Source: [Phormidium] sp. LEGE 05292 (GTDB taxonomy: Bacteria > Cyanobacteriota > Cyanobacteriia > Cyanobacteriales > Aerosakkonemataceae). From it: a DNA stretch of 59,294 nucleotides. The first letter of the stretch is position 1. Each line of letters begins with the position of its first letter. The notes under the pieces are model-generated. The model had not been told where the DNA came from, ran no database searches, and saw only the letters and a program-made list of their open reading frames with translations. The stretch lies in contig NZ_JADEWG010000031.1 of the NCBI RefSeq assembly GCF_015207735.1, forward strand, positions 1 through 59,294, written 5' to 3'. A program made the position numbers and the translations under genes. Of this stretch, positions 46,953-56,317 are shown piece after piece.

Positions 46953-48835
46953 CGGTCATCCGGTTTTTGCAAAACAACTCCAGCAAAAGGGGCAAGGGCG
47001 ATCTGATTTGTGTGAGAGTTCCAGAGTGTAGTTGAGTCAGTGGTCAGGATCGGTTGAGGTTGTTTCCAACGATCGGATAAAGACAAGGTGAATTTCTGAG
47101 TATGTGCGTTGAGTACGATCGCATACTCGCCACATTCATACCCATAAACACGATTAACATCATCAAGTAACCAAGATTGACGCGGTTGCTGCCAAAGTTC
47201 AGGCGTTTTCCGACGCAAGGCAATTAACTGTTTGTAGAACTCCAGCAAAGAGGTATCTTGTTCTGCGCCCCACAGCATTGGTAATCGAGATTCTTCCAAG
47301 CGCCCCACGTTTTCTAACTGACTTAAGCCCACTTCGGTTCCATAATAAATGATTGGGGGATTGGGTAAGGTAAATTGACATAATGCTGCCAGTTTCAGGC
47401 GGCGTTTATCGCCATCCACCACCCACAAAAACCGATTCATGTCGTGGTTATCTAAGAAACTGGGTAAGACTAAACTCGACCCGAAATAAGCCAAATGCTG
47501 TTCTAATGCACGATCGAACTGACTGACGCTGAGGTTTTCAAACACAAAGAAGCCGCGCAGGAGTTCTAATAATCTAAAGTCTAAACAACCATCCATTCGT
47601 CCGGTGTACGATCGCATTACCGATGGCGGTTGGGTAATTTCTCCCAGCGTCACACTATCTGATTTTGTGCGTCGAGTTGCGTCACGAAACATAGACCAGA
47701 AGGCATGAGTCACCCCATGAGCATAATCTAACCGAAAACCATCACAACCCTGTTGTAACCAATAACAGGCGTGTTCGATGAAATACTCCCGCACTCCCGG
47801 ATTATCTGAATTTACTTCGGGTTGTCCAGGAACATCAAAAAAGCAATCGTATTCTAATGGATGGTCGCGAAATCGAAACCATTCGTAGCTAGGATGTAGA
47901 CGATCGCTCAAAGCTGTTTGGAAGGCAGAATGTTTGTCGGAAACATGATTCACCACGTAATCTAAAATAATCCGAATTCCACGTTGATGGGCTTGTGAGA
48001 TCAGGTTTTGCCAGTCTTCCATTGTGCCAAGGCGAGGTTCAATGGTGCTGTGATCGATCGGATCGTAGCCATGATGGGAAGGACTGGGAAAAATGGGCGT
48101 TAACCAGAGACAGTTTACGCCTAAATCTTGCAAGTAATCCAGTTTTGATAAAATTCCGTTTAAAGTGCCACCATAAATGCAACTGCGATCGTCTGGTGTG
48201 TGAAAAGCGGTTCCTGGATCTGGTGCAAAGCGATCGACAAAAATTTGATAAATAATCGCTTCTCCGATCCACGCTGGAATCTTTTCCCCATCAACAACGA
48301 ATTGATAAATTTGCGGTTTATTGTTTCGATACAGCTTTTCTAATGCTTTGAAATCAAAATCTTCTGCGTTACTCGACTGTTTTAGCGCATCCACATCTAC
48401 ATAAGGACTGGCGATCGTTTGATTGGTTATCGTGGTTGCAGTTATCAAATATGATACTTGCGTTCCTTGCGCTTGACCTGGAATAGTAGCTTCCCAATGT
48501 TCTAGATAACACCATTGCAAAGTATCCCATTCAATCTGAGTACGTTGCATTGGTAGCGTTACGATCGATGGATGCTCGAAATCCAAGGAAGATAAGAGAG
48601 CAGAGGTATCTGTTGTGTAATGAAGGCTAACGGATTTAACCGCAATTTCTGCCCCCACTCGCACGGTGATGAGAATCGGTTCGTTTTCTGTGGGATCGAT
48701 CGCTCTCAAGGTAACATCATGAAATAACCCGATTCGTTCCATCCGGGCTTGTTTCAATCGTCCCTGAGAGGTTGAAAGCGGACCAAAGATAAATTCAGGA
48801 AGTTGGGGAAATTGATCTTTCATCGATCCTATCAA
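46943..48835 (-). CDS. GH13 maltogenic amylase/neopullulanase-like enzyme (630 aa)
   Basis: The N-terminal about 160 residues resemble the beta-sandwich found before the barrel in neopullulanase and cyclomaltodextrinase (WEATIPGQAQGTQVSYLI). The barrel has DYVVNHVSDKH, nucleophile Asp370 in GFRLDYAHG, acid/base Glu399 in LGEIT, and Asp465 in FLDNHDM. WLTPIFPSPSHHGYD is typical of this GH13 subgroup. No signal peptide, so cytoplasmic use on maltodextrins or glycogen-derived chains is likely. Convergent with the sulfatase, sharing 10 bp. Confidence 0.92.
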   Translation of the reverse strand: MIGSMKDQFPQLPEFIFGPLSTSQGRLKQARMERIGLFHDVTLRAIDPTENEPILITVRVGAEIAVKSVSLHYTTDTSALLSSLDFEHPSIVTLPMQRTQIEWDTLQWCYLEHWEATIPGQAQGTQVSYLITATTITNQTIASPYVDVDALKQSSNAEDFDFKALEKLYRNNKPQIYQFVVDGEKIPAWIGEAIIYQIFVDRFAPDPGTAFHTPDDRSCIYGGTLNGILSKLDYLQDLGVNCLWLTPIFPSPSHHGYDPIDHSTIEPRLGTMEDWQNLISQAHQRGIRIILDYVVNHVSDKHSAFQTALSDRLHPSYEWFRFRDHPLEYDCFFDVPGQPEVNSDNPGVREYFIEHACYWLQQGCDGFRLDYAHGVTHAFWSMFRDATRRTKSDSVTLGEITQPPSVMRSYTGRMDGCLDFRLLELLRGFFVFENLSVSQFDRALEQHLAYFGSSLVLPSFLDNHDMNRFLWVVDGDKRRLKLAALCQFTLPNPPIIYYGTEVGLSQLENVGRLEESRLPMLWGAEQDTSLLEFYKQLIALRRKTPELWQQPRQSWLLDDVNRVYGYECGEYAIVLNAHTQKFTLSLSDRWKQPQPILTTDSTTLWNSHTNQIALAPFAGVVLQKPDDRHG

Positions 48836-49197
48836 ATTGGCTAGTACAAGAAGGCTCCAAGGCAGAAGGCAGAAAGCAGAAGGAAAGAAGGCTTTTATAT
48901 TCAGCTTTATTACCTTTTTTCAACTGATTGGTGATTTCTGCTGCGCTGCACTAGCTTTACAATATCCGATCTCCTGGTAAAAAATCCTTAAATAAATTTT
49001 TTGTTTGATAGGTTCTTAAATTACAAAACTTGCTGCGTGAAATGTCATGAGAACCGATTTTTAATTTCTTATGTGAACTTGTTAAAAAACTGGACAAGTC
49101 ATTTCTAGAGGAGGGTAAATATTATTAATAGGTGCGACTAAGATGGATTTATGCACTATAGTAACCCAAGTTGTTAGTTACAAATATTGTCGATTCG

Positions 49198-49335
49198 ATC
49201 CTCCCTAACCGCTTTAAAAGATCCCCCCTCCGCCCCCCTTAAAAATGGGGGAACCAGCGGAAGCTTTGCTATTAACATCACGGGGGGAATCGGATTCAAA
49301 GTCCCCCTTTTTAAGGGGGATTTAGGGGGATCTTG
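49198..49335. repeat. G/C-run foldback upstream of the CHAT gene
   Basis: GATCCCCCCTCCGCCCCCCT and AAGGGGGATTTAGGGGGATC are complementary arms around CCCCCTTTTTAAGGGGGA and CGGGGGGA segments. It sits in the 573-bp gap 48836-49408, about 75 bp before the start of the CHAT gene. The rest of the gap has CAGAAGG repeats (48850-48890) and a CAAGTTGTTAGTTAC half-arm. Confidence 0.65.
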
Positions 49336-49408
49336 CGCTAGTAAGAATTTGCGATCGCTACTTTGATAACTGTTATAGTAGGGAGAAGATCAGCGTAGTT
49401 GTAAATTT

Positions 49409-51127
49409 ATGAGTACTCCTACAAGAAAAAAGAAAACCATCCTATTTTTGGCAGCCAATCCTAAAAATACTAGCCCTTTGAGTTTAGAGCAAGAAGTTAA
49501 AGAAATTGAACATGGTTTACAAAGAGCAAAAAAGCGTCACAATTTCCAACTAGAAAAAGAATTGGCAGTGACACCCAGAGATATGCAGCGAGCAGTGTTA
49601 GGATTTAATCCAGAGATTGTCCATTTTGCAGGACATGGTGCGGGAGAGGATGGTTTAGCTTTTGAAGATGGAAATCAAAAGATCAAGTTGGTGAGTGCTA
49701 AAGCATTGGCAAGTTTGTTTGAGTTATTTAAAGACCAAGTGGAGTGTGTGGTACTGAATGCTTGCTACTCGGAAGTGCAAGCAAAAGCGATCGCACATCA
49801 TATACCCTACGTTATCGGCATGAAACAAGCAGTAGGAGATAATGCGGCACGCGAATTTGCAGTAGGATTTTACGACGCATTAGGCGCGGGGAAAACAGTA
49901 GAATTTGCGTATAAAATGGGCTGCGTCAGTATCAGTATGGCGGGTATCCCAGAAGAACTTACGCCAATATTATTAAAAAGCTCAGATTTTGCTGATTCCG
50001 ATTTACCAGAAGAACTAATTGAAGATGAAAATTCTGATTTGCCAGATAGCAGTACAATTGAGGAATCATCTGGGCGATCGACCATTGCACAACCCATTTC
50101 ACTCACAGAATTAGATAACCCAGAAGGTTCTGTTAGTTTGAATTCTCCCCTATATATAGAACGTCCTCCCATTGAATCAGATTGTTATGAAACAATTGTT
50201 AAACCAGGTGCATTAATCAGAGTGAAAGCACCGCGACAAATGGGAAAAACTTCTCTTTTGCAACGCATTTTACACCATGCTAAACAACAAGGACATCAAA
50301 CGGCTTATCTGAATTTTCAAGCTGCTGATGCAGAATTTCTTAGTAGCATAGATAAATTTTTACAATGGTTTTCTGCCAGTGTTGCTAATGAATTAAATTT
50401 GGACGATCGTCTAACAGAATATTGGAAAGGCGTACTAGGTAGCAAAAACAAATGTAGTAACTACTTTCAACGCTACTTACTCACATCTGTCACCGAACCA
50501 TTAACATTAGGATTAGATGAAGTCGATCAGATATTCCATGATGAGAAAACTGCTCAAGAATTCTTTGGTTTACTAAGAGCATGGCACGAAAGAAGTAAAA
50601 ACGAACCAACTTGGCAAAAACTACGTTTAGTCATCGTTCATTCTAAGGAAGTTTACATTCCTCTTAATATTAACCAGTCGCCGTTTAATGTTGGTTTACC
50701 CATTGAATTACCAGATTTAAACTCAACACAAGTTACTGAATTAATAAAACGTCACGGGTTAAATTGGTCGAATCATGAAATAGAACAATTAATCGGAATG
50801 GTAGACGGACATCCTTATTTATTGCGAAAAGCACTTTATAATTTTGCGCGAGGACAATTAACCCTAGAAAAGTTTTTAGAATCAGCGCCTACCGAAGCAG
50901 GAATTTACGACGATCATTTGCGGCGACATTTAACTAATATTAAAGCCGATCCGAAATTAGAAGCAGCAATGAAACAGGTAATATCTGCTTCTGTTCCAGT
51001 GCGGTTGGAACAAATGGAAGCGTTTAAACTAAGAAGTATGGGATTAGTAGAATTGCGAGGTAATGATGTAGTTCCATTATGCAACCTTTATCGCTTGTAT
51101 TTCAAAGATATGTTAGGAGTCCGTTAA
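49409..51127 (+). CDS. CHAT caspase-like peptidase fused to AAA-like ATPase (572 aa)
   Basis: Residues about 8-190 form a CHAT domain with the catalytic dyad His76 in VHFAGHG and Cys119 in VVLNACYSE. A variable acidic linker (about 195-235) follows. Residues about 245-560 form an AAA-like ATPase (PF14516 type) with Walker A RQMGKTSLL near 279 and Walker B TLGLDEVDQ, ending with a winged-helix-like stretch. CHAT proteases paired with NTPase modules act in stress, self-killing or anti-phage responses in other systems. The next gene carries a second AAA-like domain of the same family plus WD40 repeats. A palindrome separates them. Confidence 0.88.
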   Translation: MSTPTRKKKTILFLAANPKNTSPLSLEQEVKEIEHGLQRAKKRHNFQLEKELAVTPRDMQRAVLGFNPEIVHFAGHGAGEDGLAFEDGNQKIKLVSAKALASLFELFKDQVECVVLNACYSEVQAKAIAHHIPYVIGMKQAVGDNAAREFAVGFYDALGAGKTVEFAYKMGCVSISMAGIPEELTPILLKSSDFADSDLPEELIEDENSDLPDSSTIEESSGRSTIAQPISLTELDNPEGSVSLNSPLYIERPPIESDCYETIVKPGALIRVKAPRQMGKTSLLQRILHHAKQQGHQTAYLNFQAADAEFLSSIDKFLQWFSASVANELNLDDRLTEYWKGVLGSKNKCSNYFQRYLLTSVTEPLTLGLDEVDQIFHDEKTAQEFFGLLRAWHERSKNEPTWQKLRLVIVHSKEVYIPLNINQSPFNVGLPIELPDLNSTQVTELIKRHGLNWSNHEIEQLIGMVDGHPYLLRKALYNFARGQLTLEKFLESAPTEAGIYDDHLRRHLTNIKADPKLEAAMKQVISASVPVRLEQMEAFKLRSMGLVELRGNDVVPLCNLYRLYFKDMLGVR

Positions 51128-51128
51128 G

Positions 51129-51180
51129 GTACGTTGTTGCGCTTCAGCGCCAGCTATAGCGCTAAAGCGCAACAACGTAC
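51129..51180. repeat. Near-perfect palindrome between the CHAT and WD40 genes
   Basis: Arms of 22 bp (GTACGTTGTTGCGCTTCAGC... and its complement) match at 21 of 22 positions around an 8-bp loop. It lies 2 bp after the stop of the CHAT gene and 30 bp before the start of the WD40 gene. A REP/MITE origin is likely; it could attenuate or stabilise the transcript. Confidence 0.85.
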
Positions 51181-51209
51181 ATTTATAATTCAAAATCAAA
51201 AATAAAAAG

Positions 51210-53522
51210 ATGGTTTACGAATATCAAGTTGGTGGTAGTTTACCAATTAATGCGCCTACTTATGTCAGACGAAAAGCTGACGAAGATTTGTATGCAGCAT
51301 TAAAAGCAGGTGAGTTTTGTTATGTACTCAATTCCCGACAAATGGGTAAGTCTAGTTTGCGGGTACAAACAATGCAACGCTTACAAAATGAGGGAGTTGC
51401 TTGTGCTGCTGTTGATATTACTGCTATAGGAACTTCCGATATTACTGCTGAACAATGGTATGCCGGAATCATCGATTATTTAGTAAATGGTTTTGAACTT
51501 TACGGCAACTTCGATTTAGATGATTGGTGGACGAGTCACGGCTTATTGTCTCCTGTACAAAAGTTTAGTAAATTTTTAGGTGAAATTCTTTTAGAATCTA
51601 TTGATAAAAATATTGTAATTTTTGTTGATGAAATTGATAGTGTATTGGCTTTACCATTTAATATTGATGACTTTTTTGCGCTGATTCGGGATTGTTTTAA
51701 TCAACGGGCAGATAAACCAGAATATAACCGTTTAACTTTTGCTTTGATTGGGGTGGCAACGCCTGCGGATTTGATTAGTGACCGTCGTCGTACACCATTT
51801 AATATTGGTCGGGCAATTGAGTTAACAGGGTTTCAATTAACGGAAGCTGAACCTTTAGCAAAAGGTTTCGCTAATCGAGTGGAAAATTCCCAAGAATTGT
51901 TAGCATCGGTGTTATCTTGGACTGGCGGACAGCCTTTTTTAACCCAAAAGATTTGTAAGTTAATCAACAATTCCCTCAATTCCCAATCAATCGAACATCC
52001 CCAGGTTTGGGTAGAAAATTTGGTGCAAAAGCGGGTAATTGAAAATTGGGAAACCCAGGATGTACCAGAGCATTTAAAGACGATTAGAGATCGCATTCTC
52101 AGAAGCGAACAACGCGCCAGCAGATTATTAGGAATATATCAGCAAATCCTCCAATCAGAACCGAGTCCCCAGTCCCCAGTCGATGGCGGTCCCCAACCTC
52201 CAGTCCCCGCAGACGATACACCAGAACAAATGGAACTGCGACTTACAGGATTAGTGGTCAAGCGTGAGGGGAAACTGAGAGTTTATAACCGAATTTATCA
52301 GACTGTTTTTAACTTTGATTGGGTAGAGAAAGCATTAGCTAATCTCCGTCCTTACAACGAAAACTTTCGGGCTTGGGTAGATTCTAATTATCAAGATGAA
52401 TCGCGATTATTGCGGGGTCAAGCTTTGGAAATTGCCCAAGCTTGGGCGGCTGGGAAAAGTTTAAGTCACCAAGATTATCAGTTTTTGGATGCTAGTCGGG
52501 AGTTGGAAAGGCGGGAAGTTGAGCGTTCTTTGGCAACCGAGAGAGAAGCTAATCAAATTTTAAGTGAGGCGAGACAGAAAGCAGAGTTGGCGTTAGAGGA
52601 TGAACGGGTAGCCAAACAACAAGCACAAAAGATTAGGACTAGGACTGCGATTTTTGCTGGGGTAGTTGGATTAATTGCAGTTGGGGCAGGTGTTTTTGCT
52701 ATTTACCAAGTCATGCAAGCCCAGAATTTAAGATATGCAGTAGAGAAAACTGTCTTTTCCCAAGCATCATTTAATTCTGGAGATGGACTCAAAGCACTAC
52801 TGGAAGCATTAAAGGCAGGGCAAGCATCCAAACAACTAAATTTTTCGGAAGAATCTATTACAAATTATATTCAAGAGCAAGCTATCGCTGTCCTTGAGCA
52901 AACAGTTAATAGGGGTGAAATCAGAGAACGCAATACTTTGTCAGGTCATCAGAGTTATGTCAATAGTGTCAGTTGGAGTCCCGATGGTCAAACTCTGGCA
53001 ACCGGAAGTTGGGACAAGACGGTGAAACTGTGGAACCGACAAGGAAAGTTGCTGCAAACTCTCACAGGTCATCAGAGTTCTGTCAATAGTGTCAGTTGGA
53101 GTCCCGATGGTCAAACTCTGGCAACCGGAAGTTGGGACAAGACGGTGAAACTGTGGAACCGACAAGGAAAGTTGCTGCAAACTCTCACAGGTCATCAGAG
53201 TTCTGTCAATAGTGTCAGTTGGAGTCCCGATGGTCAAACTCTGGCAACCGGAAGTTGGGACAAGACGGTGAAACTGTGGAACCGACAAGGAAAGTTGCTG
53301 CAAACTCTCACAGGTCATCAGAGTTCTGTCAATAGTGTCAGTTGGAGTCCCGATGGTCAAACTCTGGCTACCGGAAGTTTAGACAAGACGGTGAAACTGT
53401 GGATTTTGGATGTCAATCAACTCATGGCTTCCGGCTGTGATTGGGTTAAAGATTATCTAGAAACTCATCCTGATGAAGCAAAGGAAGAACGGCGTATCTG
53501 TGCCAACCTCGCCAAAAAGTAG
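51210..53522 (+). CDS. AAA-like ATPase with membrane helix and WD40 repeats (770 aa)
   Basis: An AAA-like (PF14516 type) domain begins [17 protein letters not shown] with Walker [11 protein letters not shown] near residue 45 and Walker [12 protein letters not shown] near 140. A charged coiled coil (about 430-475) leads to one membrane helix at about 481-503 ([19 protein letters not shown]). The C-terminal part (579-733) holds four 41-residue WD40 repeats, three nearly identical ([19 protein letters not shown]). Four repeats are fewer than the seven of a normal propeller, so it may oligomerise or be a contracted array. It lies 82 bp downstream of the CHAT gene. Known AAA-WD40 proteins sense or scaffold; the ligand is unknown. 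Confidence 0.88.
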   Translation: MVYEYQVGGSLPINAPTYVRRKADEDLYAALKAGEFCYVLNSRQMGKSSLRVQTMQRLQNEGVACAAVDITAIGTSDITAEQWYAGIIDYLVNGFELYGNFDLDDWWTSHGLLSPVQKFSKFLGEILLESIDKNIVIFVDEIDSVLALPFNIDDFFALIRDCFNQRADKPEYNRLTFALIGVATPADLISDRRRTPFNIGRAIELTGFQLTEAEPLAKGFANRVENSQELLASVLSWTGGQPFLTQKICKLINNSLNSQSIEHPQVWVENLVQKRVIENWETQDVPEHLKTIRDRILRSEQRASRLLGIYQQILQSEPSPQSPVDGGPQPPVPADDTPEQMELRLTGLVVKREGKLRVYNRIYQTVFNFDWVEKALANLRPYNENFRAWVDSNYQDESRLLRGQALEIAQAWAAGKSLSHQDYQFLDASRELERREVERSLATEREANQILSEARQKAELALEDERVAKQQAQKIRTRTAIFAGVVGLIAVGAGVFAIYQVMQAQNLRYAVEKTVFSQASFNSGDGLKALLEALKAGQASKQLNFSEESITNYIQEQAIAVLEQTVNRGEIRERNTLSGHQSYVNSVSWSPDGQTLATGSWDKTVKLWNRQGKLLQTLTGHQSSVNSVSWSPDGQTLATGSWDKTVKLWNRQGKLLQTLTGHQSSVNSVSWSPDGQTLATGSWDKTVKLWNRQGKLLQTLTGHQSSVNSVSWSPDGQTLATGSLDKTVKLWILDVNQLMASGCDWVKDYLETHPDEAKEERRICANLAKK
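52944..53405 (+). repeat. Four tandem 123-bp WD40-coding repeats
   Basis: Units begin at 52944, 53067, 53190 and 53313, exactly 123 bp (41 codons) apart. The first three differ by one or two bases; the fourth diverges after [10 protein letters not shown]. Such identity at the DNA level indicates recent unequal recombination or gene conversion. Confidence 0.95.
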
Positions 53523-53578
53523 GTTCTCTGGTGTTTTTGGGGACTAGGTGACAAGGAGAGAAATCAATTTAACTACTG

Positions 53579-53660
53579 AGATCCCCCAACCCCCTTAAAA
53601 AGGGGGCTTAGAAGGTTCCCCCCTTTGTAAGGGGGGCTAGGGGGGATCTAAGTTTCAGGC
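53579..53660. repeat. G/C-run foldback downstream of the WD40 gene
   Basis: GATCCCCCAACCCCCTTAAA and GTAAGGGGGGCTAGGGGGGA form complementary arms. The same family as 43123-43210 and 49198-49335; the two copies at 49198 and 53579 flank the CHAT/WD40 gene pair. The tail TTTCAGGCTTCAGCACGCAA resembles 7105-7130. Confidence 0.65.
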
Positions 53661-53742
53661 TTCAGCACGCAAGCCCTAAAAATATACAATTTAGATTGCG
53701 CTTTAGTTTATTAACTGATTAGTAATTCTGTAGGTGTGATGA

Positions 53743-55254
53743 ATGTTGTTAAAACCTAAATTTTTTAATTATTTAGCTTGGTTTGCGCTCTTATTTGGGA
53801 TTATAATTCGCTGCTTTCAATATTTGAGTAATCGCTCTTTGTGGGGAGACGAAGCAAGTCTGGCGTTGAATATTGTCGATCGCTCTTACCTAGAATTACT
53901 ACAACCTTTAGATCATAATCAAGCTGCACCTTTCGGGTTTTTGTGGATTGAAAAATTAGCAACTCAGCTATTTGGACACAGCGAATATTCATTGCGCTTG
54001 TTTCCTCTCATTGCTGGAATCGCTTCTTTATTTCTTCTTTATGAATTAGGTAAAAATACTGTATCTGTGGTTGCTTTACCGATCGCACTAATTCTATTCG
54101 CTTCCCTCAAAGAACCTCTTTATTATGCTACTGAAGTTAAGCAATATTCTAGCGATGTTATGGTAGCATTGCTGCTTTCTCTAGTTTTAATACCCCTAAA
54201 AAATCAAATTTTAACCTTACCCAAAATTATCTTATTTGGTGGCTTGGGAATATTAGCAATTTGTCTATCTCATCCAGCTATTTTTGTCTTAGCAGGAATT
54301 GAGAGTGCCAATTTTCTGTTAACTCCTGCTAAAAGACGAAGAGAAATTCTGATTAACCGTTTACCCCTCTATTTTATTTGGATTATTGGTTTTGGCTTTT
54401 TCTATTCTTTAACTTTAGCAAATGCCGCCAAAAATCAAAACTTACACAATGCTTGGAAACCTGAATATCCCCAATCTGTATTAGACTTAGGCTGGCTAAT
54501 AAATTCTTTGAAAAGGTTCTTCAATAATCCATTAGGATTTGAAACTATAGACGAAATTTCTTTAATTGTGTTTATCATAGGTAGCATTATATTCCTGAGA
54601 AAAAACAAACAGATGTTTCTGGTGTTAATGTCTCCATTATTTGTAACTTTGGTGGCGGCATATCTTCATAAATATCCTTTTCGTAACCGCTTAATTTTAT
54701 TTTTAACTCCTTTTTTCATTTTAATCATTGCTGAGGGTGCAGCATTTCTAACTTCTCAATTCAGTAAGCAGAAAAAGCTGAGAACAACAGCCGGAGTAAT
54801 AATTATTAATTTATTAATCCTTCCACCTTTAATTTTATCAAGTATATTTTTCTTTGTTCCAGAAACGAGACACGAAATTAGACCTGTAATTGAGTATATA
54901 CAAGCTAATCAACAACCCAATGATGGCATATTTTTAGTTGGAGGCTCGCCCGATCAATTTGAATATTATGCAGCCAAATATGGCTACTCTAAATCTATGT
55001 ATTTTATTCTTCCTTATAACGACTTTTTTAATCCTGAGACATTTTCGGAACAAAATTGGGAAGAAATTAAACGCACATCATCACACCTACAAAATAAACA
55101 GCGTGTTTGGTTTATAGTTTCTGGATTAAGGAGAGAAAGAGAAGTTATAGTTAAGCCTAGTCTCGATCGCTTAGGGCAAAAACTGGACTATTTCAGCAAG
55201 CCAGGATCGCTGACTTATCTTTATCAGATGAAATCAGGTGAAAGCAGACAATAA
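53743..55254 (+). CDS. GT39/PMT-like polyprenyl-phosphate-sugar transferase (503 aa)
   Basis: The protein has about ten membrane helices and the N-terminal SLWGDEASLALNI motif with the acidic pair typical of the PMT_2/ArnT-like superfamily. APFGFLWIEKL and EYSLRLFPLIAG follow, as is usual there. These enzymes move a sugar from a polyprenyl phosphate to protein, lipid or glycan on the outer face of the inner membrane. The acceptor is unknown. The last five codons and the stop lie in the left end of the Tn7-like element (55239-56580), so the C-terminus may have been changed by that insertion. Confidence 0.85.
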   Translation: MLLKPKFFNYLAWFALLFGIIIRCFQYLSNRSLWGDEASLALNIVDRSYLELLQPLDHNQAAPFGFLWIEKLATQLFGHSEYSLRLFPLIAGIASLFLLYELGKNTVSVVALPIALILFASLKEPLYYATEVKQYSSDVMVALLLSLVLIPLKNQILTLPKIILFGGLGILAICLSHPAIFVLAGIESANFLLTPAKRRREILINRLPLYFIWIIGFGFFYSLTLANAAKNQNLHNAWKPEYPQSVLDLGWLINSLKRFFNNPLGFETIDEISLIVFIIGSIIFLRKNKQMFLVLMSPLFVTLVAAYLHKYPFRNRLILFLTPFFILIIAEGAAFLTSQFSKQKKLRTTAGVIIINLLILPPLILSSIFFFVPETRHEIRPVIEYIQANQQPNDGIFLVGGSPDQFEYYAAKYGYSKSMYFILPYNDFFNPETFSEQNWEEIKRTSSHLQNKQRVWFIVSGLRREREVIVKPSLDRLGQKLDYFSKPGSLTYLYQMKSGESRQ

Positions 55255-55307
55255 AGTTGTACACTTGTGGCTCTAGGGCTGACCTATGGAGGATAAAGTT
55301 GTATACT
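55247..55307 (+). repeat. Left-end TnsB-type sites of the Tn7-like element
   Basis: CAATAAAGTTGTACACT at 55249-55265 and GGATAAAGTTGTATACT at 55291-55307, 42 bp apart and in the same orientation. The first overlaps the stop codon of the GT39-like gene. Confidence 0.8.
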
Positions 55308-55489
55308 AAGAAGCTTATTATGTGGCTTTGGAACTGCTTAGGCGATCGCTGAGGTGTAAGCCATCGCCACTACCAAATCAAATCCGATCGGCTGTTGTGG
55401 AGTTGTCGAGCGAGCGTACACAGTGGAAAGATTTGTCTTGTTTGATGCAAATCTTTGATCTCAACTGCGATCGCTTGATATTGATTTTT

Positions 55490-55617
55490 TTATTTTGGCA
55501 CAGACCAAGAACGAACTTCGCCCAAAGTTACAGGAATCCTGTCGCTCACATCAACTGTAAACCGATAAACTTTCTTCGCCCTCCGACCATTTTCAGGATC
55601 GAAAAACTTTCGTTCAG
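55490..55617 (-). pseudogene. C-terminal fragment of an unrecognised gene
   Basis: The minus strand reads RKFFDPENGRRAKKVYRFTV and then DVSDRIPVTLGEVRSWSVPK before a stop, with an in-frame TGA just upstream of the readable part and no start codon. The composition looks like real protein. It lies between the left end and the Uma2 gene, so it is probably decayed cargo. Family unknown. The rest of 55255-55648 holds nothing recognisable. Confidence 0.4.
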
Positions 55618-55648
55618 TTCAATATCTTCTGACCAATAAGGTTTGCAC

Positions 55649-56227
55649 TCAAAAAACGGGTAATTCTAAAACAAATCCGGGTAAGACATTTTCTCCGGAT
55701 AAACTTGTGGGTAATTGAACAATTTCAACGGTTTGATGCGGACGGTAGATTTCTACTTGTTGCGCTTGGGGATTAATCAACCAACCTAACCGCAAACCGC
55801 TGTTGAGATATTCCTGCATTTTTTCTTGCAGTTGGGTTAGGGAGTCGGTACGAGAACGCAACTCTATCACAAAATCAGGACATAATGGGGGAAATTTCTC
55901 TTGTTCTTCTGGTGTTAATGATTCCCAGCGTTCGTTGGCGACCCAAGCAACATCGGGAGAACGGTCTCCCCCATTCGGTAAGCGAAATATGGTAGACGAA
56001 CTAAAGACTCTGCCGAGTTGAGTTTGACGATTCCATAACCAAAGAGGGCCGTTTAAATCGGCTTCTCGATTTCCACTAACTCCACCGACGGGAGGCATAA
56101 TTATTAATTCTCCTTTGGGTGTTCGTTCCAGTTGCCAATTTTGATTGTCTTGGCAGAGTTGGTAAAATTGCTCGTCGCTTAAGTCTACATTTTTTAAATT
56201 TAAAATTACCGGAGTGGAAGTAATCAT
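55649..56227 (-). CDS. Uma2-family putative restriction endonuclease (192 aa)
   Basis: Length and motifs match the Uma2/DUF820 family, a PD-(D/E)XK nuclease fold very common in cyanobacteria. ELIIMPPVGG, SPDVAWV (metal-binding Asp), CPDFVIELRSRTD (Glu of the core) and LGWLINPQAQQVEIYRP are conserved, as is the opening LSDEQFYQLCQDN. The biological role of the family is unproven. This copy is intact and is the only complete gene within the Tn7-like element, suggesting cargo. Confidence 0.9.
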   Translation of the reverse strand: MITSTPVILNLKNVDLSDEQFYQLCQDNQNWQLERTPKGELIIMPPVGGVSGNREADLNGPLWLWNRQTQLGRVFSSSTIFRLPNGGDRSPDVAWVANERWESLTPEEQEKFPPLCPDFVIELRSRTDSLTQLQEKMQEYLNSGLRLGWLINPQAQQVEIYRPHQTVEIVQLPTSLSGENVLPGFVLELPVF

Positions 56228-56242
56228 TGCTGAAAATTCCCC

Positions 56243-56317
56243 ATGCCAAGGAAACGCCGTAATTTAAAACTTGGATACTCTTACCATATCACCTCTCGTT
56301 GCAACAATCGCGAGTAG
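56243..56317 (+). pseudogene. N-terminal fragment of a REP-associated (IS200-like) transposase
   Basis: ATG at 56243 opens MPRKRRNLKL and continues GYSYHITSRCNNRE, then TAG. This matches the opening of Y1/RAYT transposases (YHxxxRxNNRE motif). The catalytic HUH and Tyr are missing, so it is a 24-codon remnant. It ends exactly where an unrelated minus-strand fragment begins. Confidence 0.6.

Noticed and set aside
52941-53360. 139-codon minus-strand open frame with repeated residues
   Set aside because: It is the antisense of the WD40 repeats; its repeats simply mirror the 123-bp units.
55322-55639. 105-codon plus-strand open frame
   Set aside because: The complementary strand carries more protein-like sequence (55490-55617), and the plus frame has no recognisable motif.
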